From: a virus
DNA: 31,098 nucleotides
Strand: one strand, 5' to 3'
IMG/VR virus record: IMGVR_UViG_3300035682_002258
Span: 1-31,098 of that record
In this document: piece after piece, positions 1-5,902 of the stretch
Layout of the letters: the number at the start of each line of letters is the position of its first letter
Position numbering within the stretch: position 1 is the stretch's first letter
Notes under the pieces: generated by a model
Databases searched by the model: none
Seen by the model: only the letters and a program-made list of their open reading frames with translations
Told to the model about the DNA's origin: nothing
Program-made: the position numbers and the translations under genes

Positions 1-19
1 TCGAACCCACGGAATCCGT
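1..19 (+). tRNA. possible 3' end of a tRNA cut by the window edge
   Basis: The first bases read TCGAAC then CCACG, which looks like the end of a T-loop and the 3' half of a T-stem, followed by GAATCCG as a possible acceptor strand. The rest lies outside the window, so neither the fold nor the identity can be checked. No CCA is encoded after it. It would converge on the minus-strand tRNA-Ser a few bases away. Confidence 0.35.
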
Positions 20-23
20 TTAT

Positions 24-113
24 TGGAGGAAGATAACAGAATCGAACTGTCACCGTTTCATCAACAGTGGTCAGGATTTCAAGTCCCGTTAACGCCCAGC
101 GTCACTATCTTCC
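24..113 (-). tRNA. tRNA-Ser (anticodon UGA)
   Basis: On the minus strand a complete class II tRNA folds: acceptor GGAAGAT/ATCTTCC, D-stem TGAC/GTTA, anticodon stem CGGGA/TCCTG with loop CTTGAAA (anticodon TGA), a 7-bp variable arm CACTGTT/AACGGTG, T-stem GACAG/CTGTT with loop TTCGATT, and an encoded CCA (24-26). The long variable arm and the anticodon both point to serine. Two oddities are visible: base 8 is A where U is usual, and the discriminator is U where bacterial tRNA-Ser usually has G. Phages with a composition unlike their host often carry such tRNAs. It lies downstream of the promoter at 382-410 and the hairpin chain, so it is probably processed from that transcript. Confidence 0.9.
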
Positions 114-150
114 AATTAACATTTAAAACACTCTAGGGCGGTGATTTCCA

Positions 151-375
151 GTCAGCCAAATGTCTGACCTAAAGTGTATTCTAAAGCACACTTTTACAAT
201 ATGCTTTAGAATAACGTGATTGCTCACGTTATAATAGGGTTATACCCTATTCAAGAGTCTTACTCTCTGTGTTATCGCCACAGATTTTATGTATCTTGTC
301 CGCCTTTTTATAGCAAGTTTCAAGTGCGCTATCTGGGCTACGTTCCCAGTACATTGCTGTATCACAATATTTCAA
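151..375 (-). ncRNA. chain of about ten hairpins, candidate structured RNA / tRNA leader
   Basis: Between the promoter at 382-410 and tRNA-Ser there is a nearly unbroken series of short inverted repeats: 151-155/164-168 (5 bp), 171-177/188-194 (7 bp), 178-188/202-212 (11 bp, perfect), 213-219/224-230 (7 bp), 233-240/244-251 (8 bp), 254-258/262-266 (5 bp), 266-271/279-284 (6 bp), 310-314/328-332 (5 bp), 333-337/345-349 (5 bp), 350-353/358-361 (4 bp); another, 374-379/387-392, overlaps the promoter. The second and third share bases and cannot form together. The stems differ in sequence. I see no credible gene here. It could be an RNA of unknown role or the leader of the tRNA transcript. Confidence 0.45.
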
Positions 376-381
376 GAGTGT

Positions 382-410
382 ATTCTACTCTTTTTCTCAA
401 ATCTTGTCAA
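382..410 (-). promoter_or_regulatory. sigma70-type promoter for hairpin RNA and tRNA-Ser
   Basis: On the minus strand TTGACA (410-405) is followed after exactly 17 bases by TAGAAT (387-382). This is a full -35 consensus and a 5/6 -10 element at ideal spacing, with the start expected near 375. Only the hairpin chain and tRNA-Ser lie downstream. It sits just past the terminator at 432-466, so it begins a new transcription unit. The 11-mer AGTGTATTCTA (plus strand, 377-387), which covers the -10, recurs at 173-183, but I see no -35 at the second copy. Confidence 0.75.
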
Positions 411-431
411 GTAATTTCTTTCTCTTAAAGC

Positions 432-466
432 AAAAAACCCCGAGACTGTTAAGTTTCTCGGGGTTT
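432..466 (-). terminator. strong Rho-independent terminator of the minus-strand island
   Basis: An 11-bp perfect inverted repeat (435-445 and 456-466, arms AAACCCCGAGA and TCTCGGGGTTT) with a 10-base loop is followed on the minus strand by a run of six T. It lies 30 bases past the last small ORF and ends the long run of minus-strand genes. The plus-strand side has only TTT, so it works mainly for minus-strand transcription. Confidence 0.9.
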
Positions 467-494
467 AGATAAAGTTCTTTATGATACTAACCTG

Positions 495-626
495 TTACCT
501 AATCCCCGAGATTCTTTGTACCTCATTTAATCCGCGAATACTTGTTGGATATGCTGGCGCAAAGGAGTTGCCGGCTATTGATTGCCAGAGTTCCATATGT
601 TTCCACAAGTTACAAGTTTTATTCAT
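495..626 (-). CDS. small 43-aa protein of unknown function
   Basis: This minus-strand ORF encodes 43 residues, beginning MNKTCNLWKHMELWQ and ending NEVQRISGIR. It is the last ORF before the terminator and is too short to recognise. There is no good Shine-Dalgarno. GGACTAAATAAC (643-632) precedes the ATG by a few bases; the identical 12-mer precedes the GTG of the 100-aa gene at 3469-3771, which lends some support to this start. A short palindrome (CTATTTT/AAAATAG, 643-657) separates it from the gene upstream. With one Cys and several Trp it could be a small phage effector or even a peptide substrate for the enzymes nearby, but nothing shows this. It could also be a chance ORF. Confidence 0.4.
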   Translation of the reverse strand: MNKTCNLWKHMELWQSIAGNSFAPAYPTSIRGLNEVQRISGIR

Positions 627-660
627 AGTAAGTTATTTAGTCCTATTTTAAAAATAGCTA

Positions 661-1326
661 TTAATTGATGTCAAATAAGTTATACTGGGCTACAAATTCA
701 CTAACGACGGTGACAACCTCATCATAATTTGTTACTACACTTTTATAATCAATGTCCATTGGCACTAGATCAATGTCACTTCCCAATTCTAATTTAAGTA
801 TTAAATTAGCCACATTGTCGTACTCATAATCATATACTTGGGTAGAAGTAGTAACAGCAGAAAGTATATACTGTTTAATTTTGTTATACGATAGATATCC
901 ATTTAATAAATGATGTATCTTACTATGCGATATAGTATACGGTTCAGCGACAACCTTCTGATTCTTTTTTCTATGCCAAGTGGTACTGTCGTCGGGATCC
1001 ATATACGCATAACTTAGTATGGCATCTATATAATTGATTCTAGTTAAGAAAATTATGGTGTCAAACGATTGATAGTTTATTGTTTTATACAACTCAGTTA
1101 TAGCATTACTATTGGAGTCAAAAAAATCATTACCATTAAGCTTAACGCACATACTATCGCTTTCATTGATGACTGCTATCAACGGCGGATATTCATTAAA
1201 ATTCTTATTTTTGATTCTGTTTTTTGTTATGGTGTCACCAAACGGGCGTAAATTGAATTTTTTACAGCACAAATCGTGTATCATTGTGCTTTTACTCCTA
1301 GGAGTATAAAATATTAATATTTTCAT
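661..1326 (-). CDS. divergent sulfotransferase-like protein
   Basis: The protein (221 aa) opens with a beta strand and the loop YTPRSKSTM (residues 7-15). This fits the 5'-phosphosulfate-binding loop of PAPS-dependent sulfotransferases, usually PRSGST, with the glycine replaced by lysine. A second family-like motif, FLTRINYIDAILSYAYM, supplies Arg96 and Ser105, as expected for the 3'-phosphate site. The remainder is poorly conserved. It follows the P450 by three bases and is probably cotranscribed. A clearer sulfotransferase is encoded at 26995-27864. The Gly-to-Lys change may alter or abolish PAPS binding, so the function is uncertain. Confidence 0.6.
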   Translation of the reverse strand: MKILIFYTPRSKSTMIHDLCCKKFNLRPFGDTITKNRIKNKNFNEYPPLIAVINESDSMCVKLNGNDFFDSNSNAITELYKTINYQSFDTIIFLTRINYIDAILSYAYMDPDDSTTWHRKKNQKVVAEPYTISHSKIHHLLNGYLSYNKIKQYILSAVTTSTQVYDYEYDNVANLILKLELGSDIDLVPMDIDYKSVVTNYDEVVTVVSEFVAQYNLFDIN

Positions 1327-1329
1327 CCC

Positions 1330-2469
1330 CTAAATAGTTTCCACCATCAGATTAGTTACAGAGTCTTGATTACCGGAAGAGGTAATCTGAAAGACGAATC
1401 CTGAGGGGTCTGGCGTTATTTTATATTTACCTAATGTACCTAGTAACAACTCGACCCATACTTGAAGTACCTTCTTACTAATAACGGATGCAATACAGGC
1501 GTGCATTCCATATCCAAACGCAAGGCTTCCTGCATTTTCGCGTTCTGGTAAGAATTTATCTGGGTCAGCAAACATATTAGGATCTCTGTTTGCTGCCTCT
1601 AGAGACAAAATAACCTTATCGCCCAATTTCAAGGATACATTATGCATACTAATATCTCTTGTTACCGTTCTAACTTTTCTACCTGATGAAGAATTGTACC
1701 TCAATGATTCGTTAATCAGCCCGGGAATCAATGATCTATCTTGATTTAATGTCTCAAATAGATCCTCCCTATATAGGTCTACTGCTAAAAATCCCAGAGC
1801 GCCAGACAATGATCCAACTCCAGAAATAGTTGGACCGGTAAATAATGAAATCAATGTGTCGTCTTTACTATGTGTTATGAATTCATGGTATATTCCAGGA
1901 CCAACTGACGGGACTTTATTTTTAAGCAAACTAACTATTAACTTAGTAAATTCATTGTAGTATGACTGATCTACATTGTGTGCCACAGATTGGCTAGCGT
2001 ACCGTAATATGCCAAGTACTAATCTATGAACTTCTTTTTTGCAATGTGGTAAATTCAGAATTTCTGTACTGACCCAAGCACTAGCCTCTTCTACTAAACT
2101 TGACAAGTTAAAAACTGAATTATTAACAGCCAACAACTCTGTTGACCTTTCTACAAAACAATTGACTATTCGTTGAATGTTCTCTTTGCTATATGCTTCT
2201 TTAACTATGTTTTTGAGGATACTATGCATTGGATCATCAGACGCCCCAAGTGTTCTATTGAACCGATGTGGGGATTCTTGAATAAGATTTCCGCGACCGG
2301 AGGAAAAAATATCGTGATTTTTTAATGCGTATTTTACGTCATCGTATCGGGTAAATACATATCCATTATATTTTTCACAATAATATGCAGTGTCCATTAC
2401 CTGCATTTTTTTATACATCTCAAATTTATATGAGAGCCAATCACTTGACAGGGGATTAAAAAGTTCCAT
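1330..2469 (-). CDS. cytochrome P450
   Basis: This is a full-length soluble bacterial-type P450 (379 aa, no membrane anchor). Landmarks appear in order: a C-helix region with DDPMHSILKNIV (78-89), the K-helix ExxR at Glu254-Arg257, the meander ANRDPNMFADPDKF (293-306), and the heme loop FGYGMHAC with Cys325 as thiolate ligand. The I-helix reads SGVGSLSG (216-223) where the family usually has (A/G)Gx(D/E)T, so the acid is Gly and the Thr is Ser. That could change proton delivery or reaction type. No ferredoxin or reductase gene is in the window, so electrons would come from the host. ATG is preceded by AAAGGAGC with good spacing, and this Shine-Dalgarno lies in a hairpin. The nearby ACP suggests a carrier-bound acyl substrate, by inference only. 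P450 genes are rare in phages. Confidence 0.95.
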   Translation of the reverse strand: MELFNPLSSDWLSYKFEMYKKMQVMDTAYYCEKYNGYVFTRYDDVKYALKNHDIFSSGRGNLIQESPHRFNRTLGASDDPMHSILKNIVKEAYSKENIQRIVNCFVERSTELLAVNNSVFNLSSLVEEASAWVSTEILNLPHCKKEVHRLVLGILRYASQSVAHNVDQSYYNEFTKLIVSLLKNKVPSVGPGIYHEFITHSKDDTLISLFTGPTISGVGSLSGALGFLAVDLYREDLFETLNQDRSLIPGLINESLRYNSSSGRKVRTVTRDISMHNVSLKLGDKVILSLEAANRDPNMFADPDKFLPERENAGSLAFGYGMHACIASVISKKVLQVWVELLLGTLGKYKITPDPSGFVFQITSSGNQDSVTNLMVETI

Positions 2470-2475
2470 TATTAT

Positions 2476-2492
2476 GCTCCTTTTAAAGGAGC
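2476..2492 (-). promoter_or_regulatory. hairpin enclosing the P450 ribosome binding site
   Basis: The 17-base palindrome GCTCCTTTTAAAGGAGC lies directly upstream of the P450 start. On the minus-strand mRNA it can fold as a GCTCCT/AGGAGC stem with a 5-base loop, and the 3' arm is the Shine-Dalgarno. The AUG itself stays free. Folding would hold back translation; ribosomes finishing the 104-aa gene upstream (stop at 2504) could open it. Confidence 0.5.
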
Positions 2493-2503
2493 TCCAAAAT
2501 ATT

Positions 2504-2818
2504 TTACAGTGTATTTCTTACTTCTGAGAAGGTAACGCCATTCTCAGTATTATATGCATCGCGAATAGCCCAATAGTTACTAACTACCGGATCTGCATAC
2601 ACGTCATTACAAGTCTCTTCACTATCCCAAATAAATGTAGTTGTCATGGTCAACTGGTCATCTGAATGTTCTTGTACCAATAACAATAATTTATCAGTGT
2701 GTCTGTAGGTTTCAACCCAATATGTCATAAAATGATTTGAAACGTCATCAATATCACTTACTTTAAAAAATTCTATATCAATCGACGGTCTTGCTGCGGT
2801 TCTTATAATCTGATACAT
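2504..2818 (-). CDS. small phage protein, paralogue of the 100-aa protein at 3469-3771
   Basis: The protein (104 aa) starts MYQIIRTAARPSIDIEFF and contains DDQLTMTTTFIWDS in the middle. The 100-aa product at 3469-3771 has the same plan (MYxxx..RPSxxIxFY, then DRLTLTNKMTWIS), so the two are paralogues on either side of the cupin gene. The size and alternating hydrophobic pattern would suit a small alpha/beta-barrel fold, but I cannot name a function. It has its own late-type promoter (2843-2850), and AGGA lies about 7 bases before the ATG. Confidence 0.75.
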   Translation of the reverse strand: MYQIIRTAARPSIDIEFFKVSDIDDVSNHFMTYWVETYRHTDKLLLLVQEHSDDQLTMTTTFIWDSEETCNDVYADPVVSNYWAIRDAYNTENGVTFSEVRNTL

Positions 2819-2842
2819 ATTTTTTCCTATAAAGTTATAATA

Positions 2843-2850
2843 TATTTATC
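2843..2850 (-). promoter_or_regulatory. T4-type late promoter
   Basis: The minus strand reads GATAAATA (2850-2843), one base from the T4 late consensus TATAAATA. The expected start (near 2837) gives a 19-base leader that contains AGGA just before the ATG at 2818. It would drive the 104-aa protein, the P450 and the genes down to the terminator at 432-466. Confidence 0.6.
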
Positions 2851-2857
2851 TTTAAAA

Positions 2858-3448
2858 TTAGAGATTTATAAATGCATCAGACACATCAGCATACTTATCC
2901 GGAATAATTACTGCATCTGGTTTGTGTGTTTTAATCAGACTTGTTTGAATAGGACCCTGTAACTCCCCTTTCCATTGAATGGCAGCTGAAGTCATTTCAT
3001 CAACGTTATGCCATTTTTCAAATGAAAGAATACAAAATCCATTTCCTAATAAACTACCGGTTTCTCCACCGTGATATTCACCTGATAGTATTTTCGTAGA
3101 GGTATCTCCCCATGTCCTTGAAGTATTGTTTGGTTGGCGTGGTGATAAGCTGCCTCCACCTAAATCCATAGTTATGACTTCCATTCTAGGATGCGAATGG
3201 TTACGTATATACATTTGAGGATATACTAAGTATAATTCAACTTGGTATGCCCCGTGTCTGAACAAACAAATAGCAACGGCATCATCACTACGCACCACTT
3301 CAGCGTTCCAAGGAATCATCATGGGAATTTTAGACTCCATATACCAATTTACAAAATCCTCTAATGTTTCCCAGTCAGATGGTATTTGTAAGTCTTTAAA
3401 AAAAACAGAGGAATCAAACTGTTTCCAAATTGGAGAATTCATTGACAT
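2858..3448 (-). CDS. cupin-fold protein
   Basis: The protein (196 aa) shows a cupin metal-site pattern: His84, His86 and Glu90 in RNHSHPRMEV, then a Gly-rich turn (DLGGGS), and later His126 (GEYHGG) and His147 (FEKWHNVDE), which fit the second cupin motif. Members of this fold include small-molecule dioxygenases, isomerases and binding proteins; which one this is cannot be told. It lies between the two paralogous small genes. The first ATG (3448) may not be the start: a late-type ATAAATA (3455-3449) places the transcript start near 3443, one base before the third codon, also ATG (3442). Confidence 0.65.
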   Translation of the reverse strand: MSMNSPIWKQFDSSVFFKDLQIPSDWETLEDFVNWYMESKIPMMIPWNAEVVRSDDAVAICLFRHGAYQVELYLVYPQMYIRNHSHPRMEVITMDLGGGSLSPRQPNNTSRTWGDTSTKILSGEYHGGETGSLLGNGFCILSFEKWHNVDEMTSAAIQWKGELQGPIQTSLIKTHKPDAVIIPDKYADVSDAFINL

Positions 3449-3455
3449 TATTTAT
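3449..3455 (-). promoter_or_regulatory. late-type promoter, near-leaderless for the cupin gene
   Basis: ATAAATA on the minus strand (3455-3449) directly abuts the annotated start of the cupin gene. By T4 late-promoter spacing the first transcribed base is near 3443, which leaves a one-base leader before the in-frame ATG at 3442. The short AT-rich motif may be chance. Confidence 0.4.
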
Positions 3456-3468
3456 TTGCTTTCTTCTA

Positions 3469-3771
3469 CTATAATAATATGCGTGATATAATATTATTTT
3501 CACGATTATATATTCTATTTGGAATTATCTGGGTGTCATAACAAAATGAGTCTGTCGAAAACTGTAAGAATCCTGCACGCGAAATCCATGTCATCTTATT
3601 AGTTAACGTTAACCGATCTTCTGAATAAGTTACCACTGATAGTATGAAGATACTAGTAGTAATATAGGTGTCATTGAAGTATTTCCTATAGGCAGATGAC
3701 GCTGGATTCCTTTCAGCATAAAAAGGAATCGTTACTGATGGTCTTGTTTCTTCCTTAAAAAATATGTACAC
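3469..3771 (-). CDS. small phage protein with GTG start, paralogue of the 104-aa protein
   Basis: The protein (100 aa) begins MYIFFKEETRPSVTIPFY and carries DRLTLTNKMTWIS, matching the pattern of the product of 2504-2818. The GTG start at 3771 is favoured because it aligns exactly with the MY start of the paralogue. GGACTAAATAAC (3785-3774) lies just before it, the same 12-mer found before the 43-aa ORF at 626. The function is unknown. Duplication of this small gene on both sides of the cupin suggests that the three belong together. Confidence 0.7.
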   Translation of the reverse strand: MYIFFKEETRPSVTIPFYAERNPASSAYRKYFNDTYITTSIFILSVVTYSEDRLTLTNKMTWISRAGFLQFSTDSFCYDTQIIPNRIYNRENNIISRILL

Positions 3772-3799
3772 GTGTTATTTAGTCCGTATATACGTTCAT

Positions 3800-4969
3800 T
3801 TAATTAATAGGGTGCCATACTGTTTTGCAAACATTTAGTGTATCATTGTTTCTCATAAATCGCATATCAATTTGATCTAGATAGCTTTTCCAATGATATT
3901 CCCAAGCTTGCTGTACTCGATCAAACCCGGGAACTTTGGATAGTATATTATCCCACGCCCTCATTCCCATTTTAAATCCATCCAGTACTGCGAAGGGTTT
4001 ATCTGCTTGGAATCTGTTGAAATCCCAATAAGGATAACATACTAATTTTGCTATTTCTGCAAGCTGAGAATATTCAAGATAGTGTTTTTCATAACTTTTA
4101 GTAGTTATTGGTAAACTCGGTAGAGCCTGAATTCTCTCCGACATGGCTTGTACTAAGTATGTTTTACTGGTATTAATTTCAAAATATCTTTTCATAGCCC
4201 GAGCTTGTGCGTGGGCAATCTCCGGGAAGTCGGGGCTCCAATAAAAATACTCAGTACCGTGTGGATTATCAGGGTTAGGTTGTGCCATGCAAGCGGTATC
4301 AATAAAGTAAAAGAACCATTGATTACCTTTTTTAACTATACTAGGTTTGTCTACGCCAAATATGCTTGCTACTTTTTTACCGTGTAATGCTAACTTGCCC
4401 TCAGTCGGACTAAAGGTGGTCTGTTTCTGCGACCTAGCAATGCTAGGAAGATTACTAACATCATTGGTAAAGATGTCATCATTGTAAAATTGCTCATTAA
4501 GTGTGTTTGTCCAATCACCTATTTCAATCTTAATTTCAGGATTCTTATTACCGATCCATTCTAAATCTTTTTTTATTACTAAATCCCATTCTGAATGGAA
4601 ATTGGCATTTGTTCTATCTATGGCATTGGGAGTATAAATTCCCTTATCCATTAGTCTCTCAGGCCATTGAATGTACAGATGATCTAGCGGTATACGGTTC
4701 TCTAAGAACGTCATTAATATGTTGTGGCTGTCACTTCCGCCACTATAATTAAGAATTAAATAATCATTGGTATCTCGCAGTTGCTGTGCTCTAATTCTAT
4801 ACAGTTCTTTTAATGATACGGTGTGAAAGTTAATATTACTAGGTTCTGCAAAGATTTCATCAAAAAAAACCCACTGTAAGCTAGTTTTGGTTCTACTAGC
4901 CTCAAGAATAGCTCGTAGTTTATTGGCGATAACTACTCCATTAACAACATAATGTCCATTTAATCTCAT
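3800..4969 (-). CDS. PP-loop ATP-pyrophosphatase, asparagine-synthetase-like (third copy)
   Basis: The 389-aa protein carries the PP-loop SGGSDS at residues 76-81 after a hydrophobic strand (YLILNY). This is the ATP pyrophosphate-binding signature of N-type ATP pyrophosphatases such as the synthetase domain of AsnB. There is no N-terminal glutaminase domain (no Cys2 after the start), so any amide chemistry would need free ammonia or another amine. It is longer and clearly more divergent than the PP-loop proteins at 4976-5902 and 12996-13937. It follows the 4976-5902 gene by six bases and is probably coexpressed with it. Substrate unknown; it may adenylate a carboxylate or modify RNA or a small molecule. 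Confidence 0.75.
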   Translation of the reverse strand: MRLNGHYVVNGVVIANKLRAILEASRTKTSLQWVFFDEIFAEPSNINFHTVSLKELYRIRAQQLRDTNDYLILNYSGGSDSHNILMTFLENRIPLDHLYIQWPERLMDKGIYTPNAIDRTNANFHSEWDLVIKKDLEWIGNKNPEIKIEIGDWTNTLNEQFYNDDIFTNDVSNLPSIARSQKQTTFSPTEGKLALHGKKVASIFGVDKPSIVKKGNQWFFYFIDTACMAQPNPDNPHGTEYFYWSPDFPEIAHAQARAMKRYFEINTSKTYLVQAMSERIQALPSLPITTKSYEKHYLEYSQLAEIAKLVCYPYWDFNRFQADKPFAVLDGFKMGMRAWDNILSKVPGFDRVQQAWEYHWKSYLDQIDMRFMRNNDTLNVCKTVWHPIN

Positions 4970-4975
4970 TCTTCA

Positions 4976-5902
4976 CTAGGCCTCATACTCAAATCCGGCT
5001 ATTTCCATCCAAAGCTCGTCCACAGTTCTATCTACTAGATGCACATAATGAGATCCCGAGTACTTTTTTTGAAGGAATAACGCAAATTCATTTATCAAAC
5101 TATCTATTTTTTCAAAACCTGTTTTTTTCTGTCTATCAATCATGTCCGGGTATACTTCCCGATAGCCAATAAGCTTCGTAGAGTTTGTGCCTAACTTACC
5201 ATAGTATTCATCATTAATTAGTTTTTTAAACCAAGTAAGGTTTGTATGGGCCAATACTAGACCCGGTGACCATTTTAAAAATTGAACTACCGCCGGCTTA
5301 TCTAGATGTATAGCATATTTTTCCCATCCAATGAACGTTTCTACGTCTCTGAATTTCCAGAGACCGGGTTGAGAGTAGTCATTAGTTAGACGTACCCAAT
5401 AAGGATCTCCCTCTCCCAAGACCGGAAAACCATCATCGATCTCTAAAAATTTACAATATGGCAGGGCTCTAGGTCTGTCTATTTGTGCCATCTCAGAGAT
5501 AGATTCGGCGTCATTTTCATAAAATTTTGTTAAATTAAAATCAATAATAGTATACGGTGTATTTAACAACGAACAAATAGTTACTGCATAACTAACATCA
5601 TATATGTTATAATCATTTTCATAACGTACGATAAAGACTTTTGGATTAGCACCTATTCCCAAATAAGAACGTAATACGAGTTCACTATCAGCTCCGCCAC
5701 TAAAAAAAATACTAGGCTGCAATCCAGGGTAATGATCCATTGTGCTTTGGGCAGCGATCAATAACTCTTCTTTATATGACCGAATCAGTTTATCTGTTTT
5801 ATGATAGATAGTTTTAAATGGTTCGTTAGCGGTCTGCCGGCCATATGGTAGATCGTTGCCATATTGCCATTGATGCCAATTGTGTTCGCATAGATGTATC
5901 AT
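4976..5902 (-). CDS. PP-loop ATP-pyrophosphatase, asparagine-synthetase-like (second copy)
   Basis: The protein (308 aa) has SGGADSELVLRSY at residues 68-80, a PP-loop, followed by KVFIVRYENDYNIYD. The 313-aa protein at 12996-13937 has SGGTDSEIVLRA and then RVVFIKFTNDYNVDD at the same spacing, so the two are paralogues. No glutaminase domain is present. Its ATG overlaps the stop of the radical SAM gene (ATGA), a sign of translational coupling and perhaps of a shared pathway. A role in ATP-dependent amide or ester formation on a carboxylate is inferred from family only. Confidence 0.8.
   Translation of the reverse strand: MIHLCEHNWHQWQYGNDLPYGRQTANEPFKTIYHKTDKLIRSYKEELLIAAQSTMDHYPGLQPSIFFSGGADSELVLRSYLGIGANPKVFIVRYENDYNIYDVSYAVTICSLLNTPYTIIDFNLTKFYENDAESISEMAQIDRPRALPYCKFLEIDDGFPVLGEGDPYWVRLTNDYSQPGLWKFRDVETFIGWEKYAIHLDKPAVVQFLKWSPGLVLAHTNLTWFKKLINDEYYGKLGTNSTKLIGYREVYPDMIDRQKKTGFEKIDSLINEFALFLQKKYSGSHYVHLVDRTVDELWMEIAGFEYEA

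Noticed and set aside
151-392. CRISPR array
   Set aside because: The hairpin stems all differ, spacing is irregular, and no cas gene is present.
216-428. Plus-strand ORF of 70 aa over the hairpin chain
   Set aside because: No ribosome site, composition is unlike a protein, and it is explained by the promoter, hairpins and repeats on the other strand.
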